Positions 9,011 to 19,021 of a DNA stretch of 64,000 nucleotides are shown in pieces. The stretch is from Gramella sp. MAR_2010_147 (GTDB lineage: Bacteria; Bacteroidota; Bacteroidia; Flavobacteriales; Flavobacteriaceae), in contig NZ_LT629741.1 in the NCBI RefSeq assembly GCF_900105135.1, forward strand, positions 620,001 to 684,000, given 5' to 3'. Made by a program: the position numbers and the translations under genes. Within the stretch, counting starts at the first letter, position 1; every line of letters begins with the position of its first letter. The notes beneath the pieces were generated by a model, which saw nothing but the letters and a program-made list of their open reading frames with translations, was not told the DNA's origin and did not search any database.

Positions 9011-9024
9011 CAAAAAGCTTAAGA

Positions 9025-9306
9025 ATGTTAGAAGCATCATTATCTGGAGTATTAAAAACGGTACTCATCGTTTTATTAGTATACTTTGGTTTGAAAATAT
9101 TATTCCGCTACTTCGGACCGCTTATTTTGAAATATTTTATGAGAAAAATGGGGCGTAAGTTTGAAAAGCAATTCAATCAGCAATTTGGAGGTGATCAAAG
9201 TACTCAGGAAAAAAAAGGAAAAGTAAGTATAGACAAGAAACCTAAGGGGAATAAAGGATCCAATAAAAATGTTGGTGAATATATCGATTACGAAGAAATT
9301 GATTAA
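9025..9306 (+). CDS. DUF4834 family small membrane protein
   Basis: A 93-residue protein with one hydrophobic segment (about residues 8-31), a basic stretch (LKYFMRKMGRKFEKQF) and a hydrophilic tail ending YIDYEEID. The tail and overall layout match the DUF4834 family, widespread in Bacteroidota and without known function. The start at 9025 is preferred to a TTG at 8986 because of the -7 box between them. It lies 75 bp ahead of the YfhO gene on the same strand and may be co-transcribed with it. Confidence 0.8.
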   Translation: MLEASLSGVLKTVLIVLLVYFGLKILFRYFGPLILKYFMRKMGRKFEKQFNQQFGGDQSTQEKKGKVSIDKKPKGNKGSNKNVGEYIDYEEID

Positions 9307-9381
9307 TTTCGGATTTTAACAAAGCTTACTATTTTGGCTTTGTTTCGCACAAAATTGTGGTTAAAATCAAAGATCCGATTA

Positions 9382-11796
9382 ATGGCTAAATTGAAGCAAT
9401 TCTTACCTCATCTGCTTGTATTGGCAGGTTTTATTTTATTATCATTATTTTATTTTAATCCCGTACTACAGGGTAAAGAGATTTTCCAGAGCGATATTGT
9501 TCAATATATCGGGATGGCTCAGGAACAAAAAGATTTTAGAGCTGAAACCGGGGAGGAGCCCTACTGGACAGATGCAGCTTTTGGCGGTATGCCAACCTAT
9601 CAATTAGGGGCATACTATCCTCATAATTACGTTAAAGAACTGGACAGTTTATTAAGGTTCTTACCCAGACCGGCAGATTACTTATTCCTTTATTTTATAG
9701 GTTTTTATATTCTTCTTCTATGTATGAAGGTAGATTATAAACTGGCATTTCTGGGATCTATAGCATTTGGGTTTTCTACCTATCTTATCATCATCCTGGG
9801 AATAGGACATAATTCCAAAGCACATGCGATAGCATATATGCCGATGGTTCTCGCGGGGATCATTTCAATTTTCAGAAACAGGAATATCTGGAGTTTTTTA
9901 TTGCTAACAGTGGCAATGGCCCTCGAAATTCAGGCGAATCATTTTCAGATGACCTATTATTTATTGCTATTAGTAATCATTCTGGGAATCGCATATCTGG
10001 TTGATGCTTATCAAAAAAAGTTACTTCCAAAGTATTTCAAATCACTAGGAGTGATGGTTGTGGCCGTAATTATTGCCATTGCTGCGAATGCTACAAATCT
10101 TATGGCTACCAGTGAATATGCACAATTCAGTACAAGAGGAGAATCAGAATTAAGCATTCAGCCAAATGGAGGTCCAAAAGAAAAATCAGGTTTAGGCTAT
10201 GAATACATTACTTCTTACAGCTATGGAATTTTAGAAAGTTTTAATCTCATGGTTCCCAGGTTTATGGGAGGTGGAAGTTCTGAAAATATAGGAAAAGATT
10301 CGAATATTTATGATGCATTGATAGAAATTGGTGCATCACCAACCCAGGCAGCCGGTTTTACGGAAAATGCTCCGACTTATTGGGGTGATCAACCTTATGT
10401 TGGAGCTCCGGCATATATAGGAGCTACTGTAATTTTTCTTTTTGTATTCGCACTCTTTTTAATACGGGGACGATTAAAATGGTGGATCGTTGGCGGAAGT
10501 ATTTTGGCTTTAGTATTAAGCTGGGGTAAAAACTTCGAATTTCTAACACGTTTTTTTATAGAATTCGTGCCATTATATGATAAGTTTAGAGCGATTACTT
10601 CTATACAGGTTATACTTGAACTTTGCTTACCGCTACTAGCTGTACTCGGACTTTATAAATTATTTCTGAAAGAAATTAAATCTGAAGAAAAACTGTATGC
10701 TTTAAAATGGTCCTCGATCATTACTGGAGGATTACTTTTAGTTTTTTTTCTCTTTAAGTCTGTGCTTTTTGATTTTGCTGGGGCAAGTGATGCTACGTAT
10801 AGCAAACAATTCGGGATGGATTTTATGAATGCACTGGAAGAGGATAGAAAAAGTATTTTCACATCAGACGTAATAAGATCATTAATATTTGTCCTAATCG
10901 CTGCCGGGTTAATTTTGGCCTATTTAAAGTCTAAAGTGAACCGGAATATGGTTATTGGAGGATTGATAATTTTAATTTTAGTGGATCTTATTGGGGTTGA
11001 TAAGCGTTACGTAAATGAAGATGACTTTGTTCAGGCCAGAGAAATGGAACAGCCTTTTCAAAAACTGGAAGCTGATGCTGCTATTCTCGAAGATAAGACC
11101 CATTATAGGGTGTTTGATGTTTCCGGAGATCCTTTTAATACTGGTAGAACCTCTTATTATCATAATGCGATTGGAGGATATCATGCCGCGAAACCTGGTA
11201 GAATCCAGGATTTATTCGACTTTTATATTTCTCAGAATAATATGAAAATATTGAGCATGTTGAATGTGAAGTATTTCATTGTTCCTACAGAGAATGGCGT
11301 GCAGGCACAGCAAAACCCTGAAGCCTTTGGAAATGCATGGTTGGTAAAAGACATAAAATGGGTGGAGAATCAGGATGAAGAAATTCTAAGCCTTAAGGAT
11401 ACCGATCTTAGGACTACCGCTGTAGTTAATTCTGGGTTTAGAGCAGATGTTTCAGAAGAATTTAAATTTGATGAAACGGCTAAAATTGAACTTGTAACAT
11501 ACCAGCCAAATAAATTGAAATATGAATTTTCAGCGGCTTCTAATCAGTTTGTAGTTTTTTCTGAAAACTATTATCAACCAGGCTGGCAGGCTTATATTAA
11601 TGGTGAAGCTGTTCCTCATGTTCAGGTAAATTATGTACTAAGAGGGATGAACGTTCCAGCAGGAGATCACGAGGTTGTTTTTAAATTTGAACCTGAAGTA
11701 GTAAAAACCGGAAGTAGGATCGCCTTGATAAGTTCAATCTTAATAGGACTTGTTATTATTGGAGGAGTTGGTTATGAATTGAAAAAAAGAAAATGA
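9382..11796 (+). CDS. YfhO family polytopic membrane protein
   Basis: About 804 residues from the ATG at 9382; a TTG at 9334 is possible but adds a basic stretch of no clear value. The protein has roughly a dozen membrane segments followed by a soluble C-terminal part (about residues 560-780) and one last membrane helix (ISSILIGLVIIGGVGYEL). The large external loop after the first helix, the FGGMPTYQLGAYYPHNY stretch and the C-terminal FSENYYQPGWQAYINGE block are typical of YfhO proteins, GT-C-like membrane proteins linked to glycosylation of lipoteichoic acid in Firmicutes. Here it heads a run with a glycosyltransferase and a flippase, so a role in surface polysaccharide or glycoprotein assembly is likely. 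The exact reaction is unknown. Confidence 0.88.
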   Translation: MAKLKQFLPHLLVLAGFILLSLFYFNPVLQGKEIFQSDIVQYIGMAQEQKDFRAETGEEPYWTDAAFGGMPTYQLGAYYPHNYVKELDSLLRFLPRPADYLFLYFIGFYILLLCMKVDYKLAFLGSIAFGFSTYLIIILGIGHNSKAHAIAYMPMVLAGIISIFRNRNIWSFLLLTVAMALEIQANHFQMTYYLLLLVIILGIAYLVDAYQKKLLPKYFKSLGVMVVAVIIAIAANATNLMATSEYAQFSTRGESELSIQPNGGPKEKSGLGYEYITSYSYGILESFNLMVPRFMGGGSSENIGKDSNIYDALIEIGASPTQAAGFTENAPTYWGDQPYVGAPAYIGATVIFLFVFALFLIRGRLKWWIVGGSILALVLSWGKNFEFLTRFFIEFVPLYDKFRAITSIQVILELCLPLLAVLGLYKLFLKEIKSEEKLYALKWSSIITGGLLLVFFLFKSVLFDFAGASDATYSKQFGMDFMNALEEDRKSIFTSDVIRSLIFVLIAAGLILAYLKSKVNRNMVIGGLIILILVDLIGVDKRYVNEDDFVQAREMEQPFQKLEADAAILEDKTHYRVFDVSGDPFNTGRTSYYHNAIGGYHAAKPGRIQDLFDFYISQNNMKILSMLNVKYFIVPTENGVQAQQNPEAFGNAWLVKDIKWVENQDEEILSLKDTDLRTTAVVNSGFRADVSEEFKFDETAKIELVTYQPNKLKYEFSAASNQFVVFSENYYQPGWQAYINGEAVPHVQVNYVLRGMNVPAGDHEVVFKFEPEVVKTGSRIALISSILIGLVIIGGVGYELKKRK

Positions 11797-11815
11797 TCCT
11801 GTCATTTATTATTGA

Positions 11816-13099
11816 ATGAAGAAAGTTCTTATTATAACATATTACTGGCCACCGGCCGGAGGCCCGGGTGTTCAACGCTGGCTTAAATTTGTTAAATATT
11901 TAGGGAGTTTTGATATTGAGCCGGTAGTATATATTCCTGAGAACCCTAGTTACCCAATTATCGATAAAAGTTTTGAAAAGGAGATTCCAGAGGGGATAGA
12001 AGTGATTAAACAGAATATCTTTGAGCCTTATTCAATTGCCCAGATTTTCTCTAAAAAGGATACTGAAACTATTAGTTCGGGAATAATTCAGAAGGAAGAA
12101 AATCAGAGCATACTTCAAAAGGCAATGCTTTATATTCGCGGGAATTATTTTATCCCGGATGCACGTAAATTCTGGATCAAACCTTCCGTAGAATTTTTAA
12201 AAAAAGAAATTGAAAAAGGAGACTATCATGCTATTATTACTACCGGTCCTCCGCATAGTCTTCATTTAATTGGATTAAAGTTAAAACAAAGTTTGCAAGT
12301 AAATTGGATAGCAGACTTTCGTGACCCCTGGACGCAGATAGGTTATCATGAAAAACTGAAATTGAATAAGAAGTCACGAAAAAAACATGAGGCTCTTGAA
12401 AAAAAAGTTTTAAACACTGCAGATCATATTATTACTACCAGTTTTACTACGAAAAAAGAGTTTGAAGAAAAGACCACAAAACCAATAACCGTAATCACTA
12501 ATGGTTTTGACACCGAATTAACGGAAAAGACATACCAAAACAAACAATTTGAACTTGCCCATATAGGTTCTTTATTATCTGGTAGAAATCCTGAAAATCT
12601 TTGGAGGGTTTTAAGTGAACTTATAGAAGAGCAGGAAGAATTCAGGAGTAATTTTAAATTAAGACTTGCCGGAAAGCTTAGTGAAGATGTATTAGAGAGC
12701 CTTAAAAAATATGGGCTTCATAAATATTTGAGGAATGAGGGATATGTGAGTCATTCAAAGGCAGTGAAATTACAAAGACAAGCTTCCCTGTTATTATTGA
12801 TTGAGATAGATGCTGAAGAGACCAGAGGTATTATACCCGGTAAGATCTTTGAATACCTGGCCGCGAAAAGACCAATTTTAGCGATTGGTCCCGAAAACTG
12901 GGATGCAGAAAGAATAATTTCAGAAACCGAATCTGGAAAATTCTTTGCTTATAATGATACTTCAGGAATTAAAAGCCATATAGAAGGACTATTTCAGAAA
13001 TTTAAAGACAATATTCCAGCGAATACCTCTCATCATATTGAAAAATATCATCGTAAGTCACTTTCAGAAACTTTGGCACAACTTATTAAGCAGGTCTAA
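11816..13099 (+). CDS. Glycosyltransferase family 4-like protein
   Basis: A 427-residue GT-B type glycosyltransferase. The N-terminal Rossmann half begins MKKVLIITYYWPPAGGPGVQRWLKF, the glycine-rich acceptor loop typical of GT4 enzymes. The C-terminal half holds ELAHIGSLLSGRNP and the donor-binding stretch IIPGKIFEYLAAKRPILAIG with the Glu of the EX7E-like region. No membrane segment is seen, so it acts at the inner face of the cytoplasmic membrane. It starts 19 bp after the YfhO gene and its stop abuts the flippase start, so the three are one operon. Donor sugar and acceptor cannot be inferred. Confidence 0.9.
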   Translation: MKKVLIITYYWPPAGGPGVQRWLKFVKYLGSFDIEPVVYIPENPSYPIIDKSFEKEIPEGIEVIKQNIFEPYSIAQIFSKKDTETISSGIIQKEENQSILQKAMLYIRGNYFIPDARKFWIKPSVEFLKKEIEKGDYHAIITTGPPHSLHLIGLKLKQSLQVNWIADFRDPWTQIGYHEKLKLNKKSRKKHEALEKKVLNTADHIITTSFTTKKEFEEKTTKPITVITNGFDTELTEKTYQNKQFELAHIGSLLSGRNPENLWRVLSELIEEQEEFRSNFKLRLAGKLSEDVLESLKKYGLHKYLRNEGYVSHSKAVKLQRQASLLLLIEIDAEETRGIIPGKIFEYLAAKRPILAIGPENWDAERIISETESGKFFAYNDTSGIKSHIEGLFQKFKDNIPANTSHHIEKYHRKSLSETLAQLIKQV

Positions 13100-14557
13100 A
13101 TGGGAATCATAATAAATCAGTCCTTCAAGAACATGGTGACCACGTATATCGGGTTCGGGATTGGGGCGGTTAATACACTATTCCTGTTTACTTATTTCCT
13201 TGAGAAGGAGTATTATGGTCTGGTTAGTTACCTATTATCAGCAGCAAATCTTATCTGGCCATTCCTGGTATTTGGTGTTCATAGTACTTTGATTAAATTC
13301 TTTACATCCTATAAAACCCGGGGAGACCAGGATAGACTCCTGAATTTTGCTCTGATCACACCTGCAATTGCAGGACTGATTATTGGTGTCTTTGGTCTGT
13401 TATTTTACAATTATCTGCTCGAATATTTCAAAGGTGAAAATGACCTCGTACAACCCTTTATCTGGTTGATATTTTTAATTGCCATGGCTACCTCGTATTT
13501 TGAAGTCTTCTTTTCATGGTCAAAGATCTATTATAAAAGCGCTTTCGGAAATTTGATGAAGGAAGTTTTTCATAGATTATGTATTAGTATTCTATTATTT
13601 GGAGTTTATTTTAGATGGATTAGTGTAGAGTTTTTTATTTATGGAATCTCTGCGGTATTTGTTATTAGAACCATACTAATGGCTATGTATGCTTTTTCCC
13701 TGCACAGGCCAAAATTCAGCTTCAAATTCCCTAAAAATATAGCTCCCGTTGTAAAATACTCTTCACTCATTCTTTTGGCAGCATCTGTAGCTACCGTTCT
13801 GTTAGACCTGGATAAAGTAATGATTGAGCATTATTTGCCAATAGAGAATGTCGCAATTTATGGAATCGCTGTTTATATCGCTACAGTGATCTCTGTTCCG
13901 CAAAAAGCAATGCACCAGATTACGAATCCTCTTACCGCTGAAATGCTTAATAAAAAGGACAGGTCTGGCCTGAAAGAACTCTATGAAAAGAGCTCCTTGA
14001 ATCTTCTTATAATTAGCGGACTCATTTTTATCTGGATCATCACCAATGTGAATTCTTTGTATGAATTGATTCCCGAGGAATATAGCGTTAGCATTTTAGT
14101 AGTTCTACTTATCTCTTTAGTCAAACTTTACGATAATTTCTTAGGGAATAACAACAGTATTTTATTTAATTCAGATTATTATAGAATTGTATTGGGAGTA
14201 GGAGTGATCCTGGTTATTGTGGCCTTTGTTCTTAATTTATATTTTATACCTCAATTTGGAGTTGAGGGAGCAGCGATTGCAAGTTTTATAGCTTTTGCAG
14301 CTTACAATACATCTAAAATTTTTATTGTATTTAAAAAATTCAGGATTCATCCCTTTACTTCTAAAAGCTGGCTGACAATGATTTTAGTGATAGCGTTTAG
14401 TTTAGGATTTTACTTTTTAAATTTTCCGCTACATCCATTTCTGAATATTACTTTAAAATCCATTCTTGCCGGTGTATTATATCTTGGGATTATTTATTCG
14501 TTTCGGTTTTCAGAAGATATCAATCAAATGATCGATAGATTTTTGAAAAGGTCATAA
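13100..14557 (+). CDS. Polysaccharide flippase (MOP/Wzx-like)
   Basis: A 485-residue integral membrane protein with about 12-14 predicted helices, matching the oligosaccharidyl-lipid flippase branch of the MOP superfamily. It starts MGIIINQSFKNMVTTYIGFGIGAVNTLFLF and contains the charged loop DLDKVMIEHYLPIENVAIYGIAVYI characteristic of these flippases. The start codon directly follows the glycosyltransferase stop (TAA then ATG), suggesting translational coupling. It would move lipid-linked sugar intermediates across the inner membrane. Confidence 0.9.
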   Translation: MGIIINQSFKNMVTTYIGFGIGAVNTLFLFTYFLEKEYYGLVSYLLSAANLIWPFLVFGVHSTLIKFFTSYKTRGDQDRLLNFALITPAIAGLIIGVFGLLFYNYLLEYFKGENDLVQPFIWLIFLIAMATSYFEVFFSWSKIYYKSAFGNLMKEVFHRLCISILLFGVYFRWISVEFFIYGISAVFVIRTILMAMYAFSLHRPKFSFKFPKNIAPVVKYSSLILLAASVATVLLDLDKVMIEHYLPIENVAIYGIAVYIATVISVPQKAMHQITNPLTAEMLNKKDRSGLKELYEKSSLNLLIISGLIFIWIITNVNSLYELIPEEYSVSILVVLLISLVKLYDNFLGNNNSILFNSDYYRIVLGVGVILVIVAFVLNLYFIPQFGVEGAAIASFIAFAAYNTSKIFIVFKKFRIHPFTSKSWLTMILVIAFSLGFYFLNFPLHPFLNITLKSILAGVLYLGIIYSFRFSEDINQMIDRFLKRS

Positions 14558-14562
14558 AACGA

Positions 14563-14598
14563 GAAAACCCCATCAGCTTGGGAGCTTCAAGGGTTTTC
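14563..14598. terminator. Weak hairpin between convergent genes
   Basis: GAAAACCC (14563-14570) and GGGTTTTC (14591-14598) form an 8-bp stem around a 20-nt loop. The T run is poor, so this is a likely but weak terminator for the flippase operon and for the Arg/Ser-rich gene on the other strand. Confidence 0.5.
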
Positions 14599-14637
14599 TA
14601 ACTAACCAACCAAAAAATTAAATTATGAACTTGTCAT

Positions 14638-15936
14638 CTATATTCTATTATCCACATTTCGTGCCGAACTTCTTGATCTGGAAGAATTTTTTGATCTAAT
14701 TCCTTGAGACCCTGAAGTTCCTGAAGAAGTTCTTGTTCTAACTGAAGAACTACTTTGCCTACTTGTTGGACGTTTTATTGCTGATTTCCTTGCAGAACTT
14801 CTTGAGCTTTTTTCTATAGATCTACTTCTAGTAGCTGGAGCCGAACGTTCCACTCTGGAATTACTTCTGGTTTGAACTGATCTTCCTTTAGTGGCAGAAC
14901 CCAATCTTTCCACTCTACCTGTCGTTCTGCTTTCTATTCTTGCAGATCTTTGCTGAGGACTTTTAAAAGATCTTTCTCTTGTTGAAGTTTGTCTTTTCTG
15001 CGGAGTGCTCTCTATTCTTGATGATCTGCCTTTGGAATTTGTACTTCTTGCTTTACTCTCACTTACTACCCGAGATCTATTAGTATTTATAGCTCCTCTA
15101 TCAGTATCTTTTCTAGTGGTTCTGGAATTTACCGAAGTAGATCTATTTCTATTAGAGTAAGATTTGCTTCTTGCAGAGGTGTTTCTGGTGTTTCCAATAT
15201 TACTGCTTCCACGAGATCTTACCTGGGCGATACTACGCTTAGTATTAGTTCTGGAACCATAATTATAAGATCTTACTTTTTGAGACGGTCTGTAAAAATT
15301 TCTTTTTCTTTTATTATTTATATAATAGTTGTTGTAAACCGTAACATAATTATCATAAGATATTCTTTGTGGCTCGTAATAGGCACGATAAGGTCTCCCA
15401 AATACGATACTTACATTTACATTAGGTCGGCGATAGTAATCGTGCCATGGCCTGTATACATATCGTCTATTATAAGGATTTATATAACCGGTATAGTGAG
15501 TAATGTGACGATGATGATTATAATGTACATGTAAATTCCCTACCCTAGCAAGACGGCCAAAATTATTATATCTCATATAGATATCACCAGCCTGGATAAT
15601 ACGCCCATAATAATCATAATAAATAGGAATATTTTCAATCTGGATTACTGCACCATAATCATCATACTGCACAAATGGTTCATAGTTATAACCTGAATTA
15701 TAGCTTATATTTACATTAGGAGAAGATATATGTACAGAGTTACCTCTTGCAAAATCTGGATTAAAATAAAAATCGAATTCACCATTGGGATAAACCGCAA
15801 ATTCAACGCCTCCTTCAACAAAAATGAATGAATCGTTATAATTAGTATAAGTAGTGGTGGCTGGCTTAGAATTTACGGATGCAGATACTGACCATCCAAT
15901 AAATAAGAATGCGAAAATAAGGGTCAGGTTTCTCAT
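14638..15936 (-). CDS. Secreted Tyr/Asn-rich protein with a long Arg/Ser-rich tail
   Basis: From the ATG at 15936 the protein has 432 residues and a signal peptide (MRNLTLIFAFLFIGWSVSAS). Residues about 20-210 are rich in Tyr, Asn and Pro with repeated YDDYG/YDYYG/YNNFG motifs, so probably a beta-rich module. The last 210 residues are a low-complexity, very basic Arg/Ser/Thr tail (repeats such as RSSRIES, RSARIES, SNSRVER). Automatic annotation often calls such tails nuclear basic protein-like, which is only a composition effect. Similar hypothetical proteins occur in Flavobacteriaceae. Function unknown; the tail could bind nucleic acid or acidic polysaccharide outside the cell. The frame is open up to 15993, but the signal peptide fixes the start. 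Confidence 0.7.
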   Translation of the reverse strand: MRNLTLIFAFLFIGWSVSASVNSKPATTTYTNYNDSFIFVEGGVEFAVYPNGEFDFYFNPDFARGNSVHISSPNVNISYNSGYNYEPFVQYDDYGAVIQIENIPIYYDYYGRIIQAGDIYMRYNNFGRLARVGNLHVHYNHHRHITHYTGYINPYNRRYVYRPWHDYYRRPNVNVSIVFGRPYRAYYEPQRISYDNYVTVYNNYYINNKRKRNFYRPSQKVRSYNYGSRTNTKRSIAQVRSRGSSNIGNTRNTSARSKSYSNRNRSTSVNSRTTRKDTDRGAINTNRSRVVSESKARSTNSKGRSSRIESTPQKRQTSTRERSFKSPQQRSARIESRTTGRVERLGSATKGRSVQTRSNSRVERSAPATRSRSIEKSSRSSARKSAIKRPTSRQSSSSVRTRTSSGTSGSQGIRSKNSSRSRSSARNVDNRI

Positions 15937-16070
15937 GGTAGTAGCGTATTTAATTAAGAACATTTTTCTTAACAGATACAAAGCGCGTGCCAAAGTCCGT
16001 AAACAGTAAGCTGACGGAGTAGTCTCTCTTAATTTAAATTTTTAAATCACTGTAAATTAAATAGTTATTG

Positions 16071-18860
16071 TTAATAAAGTTTTTCCTTAAGATATTTTGA
16101 AGTAAAAGATTTTTTGACTTTGCTTAGTTCTTCTGGTGTTCCCTCGGCAACCAGGTAACCTCCGTTCTCACCACCTTCAGGGCCAAGATCTATAACATAA
16201 TCGGCGCATTTAACAAGATCCATATTATGTTCAATGACAATAACAGTATGACCTTTTGAAATTAACGCATTAAAAGATTTTAATAATTTCTTGATGTCGT
16301 GAAAATGTAATCCTGTGGTGGGTTCATCAAAAATAAATAGTGCTTTGGTCTTTGTATTTCCTTTGACAAGGAATGAAGCTAATTTTATTCGTTGTGCTTC
16401 ACCACCAGATAAGGTAGAGGAGCTTTGTCCCAATTGCACATACCCCAGACCTACATCTTTTAAAGGTTTTAATTTCTTTACGATCTTACTTTGATCGTGA
16501 TCTTCAAAGAAACTAGTAGCGTCATCTATCGTCATATTTAGAATATCATCAATATTCTTGTCGTGAAAGGTGACTTCAAGCACTTCTTTCTTAAAACGCT
16601 TTCCATTACAGGCTTCACATTCTAAATGGACATCGGCCATAAATTGCATTTCTATGGTAACCTCTCCTTCACCTTTACAGGTTTCGCATCTACCTCCATC
16701 TACATTAAAAGAGAAATGTTTCGCCTTAAAGCCTCTTAACTTAGCCAGTCTCTGACTAGCAAAAAGGTTTCGAATATCATCATAGGCTTTAATATAAGTA
16801 ACGGGATTAGACCTGGAAGATCGTCCAATAGGGTTCTGATCTACGAACTCTACGGTTCCAAGACTTTTAAAACTTCCTTCAGTACCACTAAACTGCCCGG
16901 CCTTTTCGCCATATCCTCCAATTTCCTTCTGTACCGCAGGATATAAAATTTTTCTTACCAACGTGCTCTTGCCACTGCCTGAAACCCCTGTAATGGCTGT
17001 AAATACTCCTAATTGGAATTCTACATCGATATTTTTCAGGTTATTTTCTCTTGCACCAAGAACTTTGATCTTATTTTTCGATGTCCTTCTTTTCTCTGGA
17101 ATTTCAATTTCCATTTTTCCATTAAGATAGCTTGCGGTAAGAGAATCAGATTTTAAGATATCTTTCATGGTTCCTGTCGCGACCACATGACCACCTTTAG
17201 TTCCTGCTTCGGGACCAATATCGATGATCTCATCTGCAGCATTCATGATCTCTTCATCATGCTCCACCACAATCACCGTGTTTCCCAGATCACGAAGATG
17301 TTTTAATACACCTATAAGTTTTTCGGTATCTTTTGGATGCAGTCCAATAGAAGGCTCGTCTAGTATATACATAGAACCAACCAAACTACTTCCCAAAGAA
17401 GTCGCAAGATTTATTCTTTGCGATTCCCCTCCAGAGAGCGTATTGGACTTTCTATTTAGGGTTAAATAATCAAGACCTACATTGGAAAGAAACTCTAGCC
17501 TGTTTTTTATTTCAGTTAATAAACGTTTGGCTATTTTTTCATCATATTCATTTAACTCCAGATCCTTAAAAAACGGTCTCACCTTATCCAAAGGTTTTTC
17601 TACCAGATCTGTAATGCTGTGATCATTGATCTTTACATATTGTGCTTCCGGCCTTAAACGTTTACCCTTACAAGCTGAACATTTTGTCTTTCCCCTGTAC
17701 CGAGAGAGCATAACCCTGTTCTGGATTTTATAAGCTTTACTTTCAAGGAATTCAAAGAATTGATTGAGTCCTTCAAAATATTGATTTCCATTCCAAACCA
17801 GATCTTTTTGCTCATCGCTCAATTCGAAATATGGTTTATGAATTGGGAAATCGAATTTATGAGAATTATTAACCAGCTGGTCTCTGTACCAACTCATGCT
17901 ATCACCGCGCCACGGAAAGATCGCGTTTTCATAAACAGATAATCCGGTATTGGGAATTACTAACTCTTCATCAATCCCGATAACATCTCCATAACCCTCA
18001 CATTTAGGACAGGCTCCATATGGATTATTAAAACTGAATAAATGTACATTGGGTTCCAGAAAACTTATACCATCCAGTTCAAATTTATTGCTGAAATGCC
18101 TCGAGCTGTTATCGGAAAGTTTTTCTATAAACAATTCTCCTTTTCCTTCAAAAAAAGCTGCTTCAACTGCATCTGCCAGTCGATTATAGAAATCTTCCTC
18201 GTCTTTTGTAATAATTCTGTCTACAACTAGCCAGGTATTATCATCCTTAGCTTTACTAAGGTCGGTTTCATCAATTCTTACAACTTCATCATTCAATTTT
18301 ATTCGGCTATATCCTTGCTGAGCCAGAATTTTAATTTTTTTCTCAAGAGAACGACCTTCTTCAACATGAATGGGAGCCAGCAATAGAAGTTTCTCTCTTT
18401 CAGGAAAATCTTTTATGAAATTTATAACATCTGTGACCGTATCTTTTTTTACCTCATTTCCTGAAACAGGGGAGTAGGTTTTCCCAATTCTTGCAAAGAG
18501 CAGTTTTAAATAATCATATATTTCAGTAGAGGTTCCAACCGTAGATCTTGGATTGGTAGAATTTACTTTCTGTTCAATGGCAATAGCAGGAGCTATCCCT
18601 TTAATATAGTCTACTTTAGGCTTATTAAGACGTCCCAAAAACTGCCTGGCATAGGAGCTTAGACTCTCAACGTAGCGACGCTGACCTTCAGCATACAAAG
18701 TGTCAAAAGCTAAACTTGATTTACCTGAACCAGATAAACCAGTAATCACTACAAGCTTATTCCGGGGAATAATAGCATTGATATTTTTTAGGTTGTGCAA
18801 CTTTGCACCTTTGATAATAATATTTTGCTTTGGATCTACTTTAGATATATTTGCTGTCAT
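16071..18860 (-). CDS. uvrA: UvrABC excision nuclease subunit A
   Basis: A 929-residue ABC-type ATPase that finds bulky DNA lesions and loads UvrB. It has two nucleotide-binding domains: Walker A sites GLSGSGKSSLAFD and GVSGSGKSTLV, signature motifs NTLSGGESQRI and STLSGGEAQRI, and Walker B stretches ending ILDEPSIGL and IFDEPTTGL. Cysteine pairs CPKCEGYGD and CSACKGKR, and the later CETCKGEG and CEACNGKRF, make the zinc modules. Length is normal for the family. A -7 box lies 21 bp upstream. No uvrB or uvrC is nearby. Confidence 0.97.
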   Translation of the reverse strand: MTANISKVDPKQNIIIKGAKLHNLKNINAIIPRNKLVVITGLSGSGKSSLAFDTLYAEGQRRYVESLSSYARQFLGRLNKPKVDYIKGIAPAIAIEQKVNSTNPRSTVGTSTEIYDYLKLLFARIGKTYSPVSGNEVKKDTVTDVINFIKDFPEREKLLLLAPIHVEEGRSLEKKIKILAQQGYSRIKLNDEVVRIDETDLSKAKDDNTWLVVDRIITKDEEDFYNRLADAVEAAFFEGKGELFIEKLSDNSSRHFSNKFELDGISFLEPNVHLFSFNNPYGACPKCEGYGDVIGIDEELVIPNTGLSVYENAIFPWRGDSMSWYRDQLVNNSHKFDFPIHKPYFELSDEQKDLVWNGNQYFEGLNQFFEFLESKAYKIQNRVMLSRYRGKTKCSACKGKRLRPEAQYVKINDHSITDLVEKPLDKVRPFFKDLELNEYDEKIAKRLLTEIKNRLEFLSNVGLDYLTLNRKSNTLSGGESQRINLATSLGSSLVGSMYILDEPSIGLHPKDTEKLIGVLKHLRDLGNTVIVVEHDEEIMNAADEIIDIGPEAGTKGGHVVATGTMKDILKSDSLTASYLNGKMEIEIPEKRRTSKNKIKVLGARENNLKNIDVEFQLGVFTAITGVSGSGKSTLVRKILYPAVQKEIGGYGEKAGQFSGTEGSFKSLGTVEFVDQNPIGRSSRSNPVTYIKAYDDIRNLFASQRLAKLRGFKAKHFSFNVDGGRCETCKGEGEVTIEMQFMADVHLECEACNGKRFKKEVLEVTFHDKNIDDILNMTIDDATSFFEDHDQSKIVKKLKPLKDVGLGYVQLGQSSSTLSGGEAQRIKLASFLVKGNTKTKALFIFDEPTTGLHFHDIKKLLKSFNALISKGHTVIVIEHNMDLVKCADYVIDLGPEGGENGGYLVAEGTPEELSKVKKSFTSKYLKEKLY

Positions 18861-18881
18861 GCTTCGTTTCTGCTAAAACGG

Positions 18882-18889
18882 CAAAGTTA
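18882..18889 (-). promoter_or_regulatory. -7 box of uvrA
   Basis: Reads TAACTTTG on the minus strand, 21 bp before the uvrA ATG at 18860. No clear TTTG lies at the right distance upstream. Confidence 0.45.
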
Positions 18890-18954
18890 CTCAATATGGA
18901 GCGGGAAATAAAGCTAGAAAAAACTTATAGTATTGTTAAAATATTAAGGTTTTA

Positions 18955-18987
18955 TTTGTAATTCTCAATTTTATCTTACTATATTTG
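18955..18987 (+). promoter_or_regulatory. Promoter of the sigma-factor gene
   Basis: TTTG (18955-18958), 21-bp spacer, TATATTTG (18980-18987); both exact. Transcription should begin near 18994, giving a leader of about 100 nt before the ATG at 19094. Confidence 0.75.
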
Positions 18988-19021
18988 AGCCATAACCGAA
19001 AATCATAGTTGCCTATTAAGC

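Noticed and set aside
8986..9024. TTG start giving a longer DUF4834 protein
   Set aside because: The region contains the -7 box TATTTTTG, so it is promoter rather than coding; the ATG at 9025 fits.
14624..14698. ATG-led 24-codon ORF after the flippase operon, with an AT-rich leader-like lead-in
   Set aside because: It runs antisense to the end of the Arg/Ser-rich gene, has no hydrophobic or other recognisable feature, and stops quickly; most likely chance.
15280..15534. Plus-strand ORF inside the Arg/Ser-rich gene
   Set aside because: It is a shadow of the Tyr/Asn-rich coding region on the minus strand; its Ile-rich composition comes from that.
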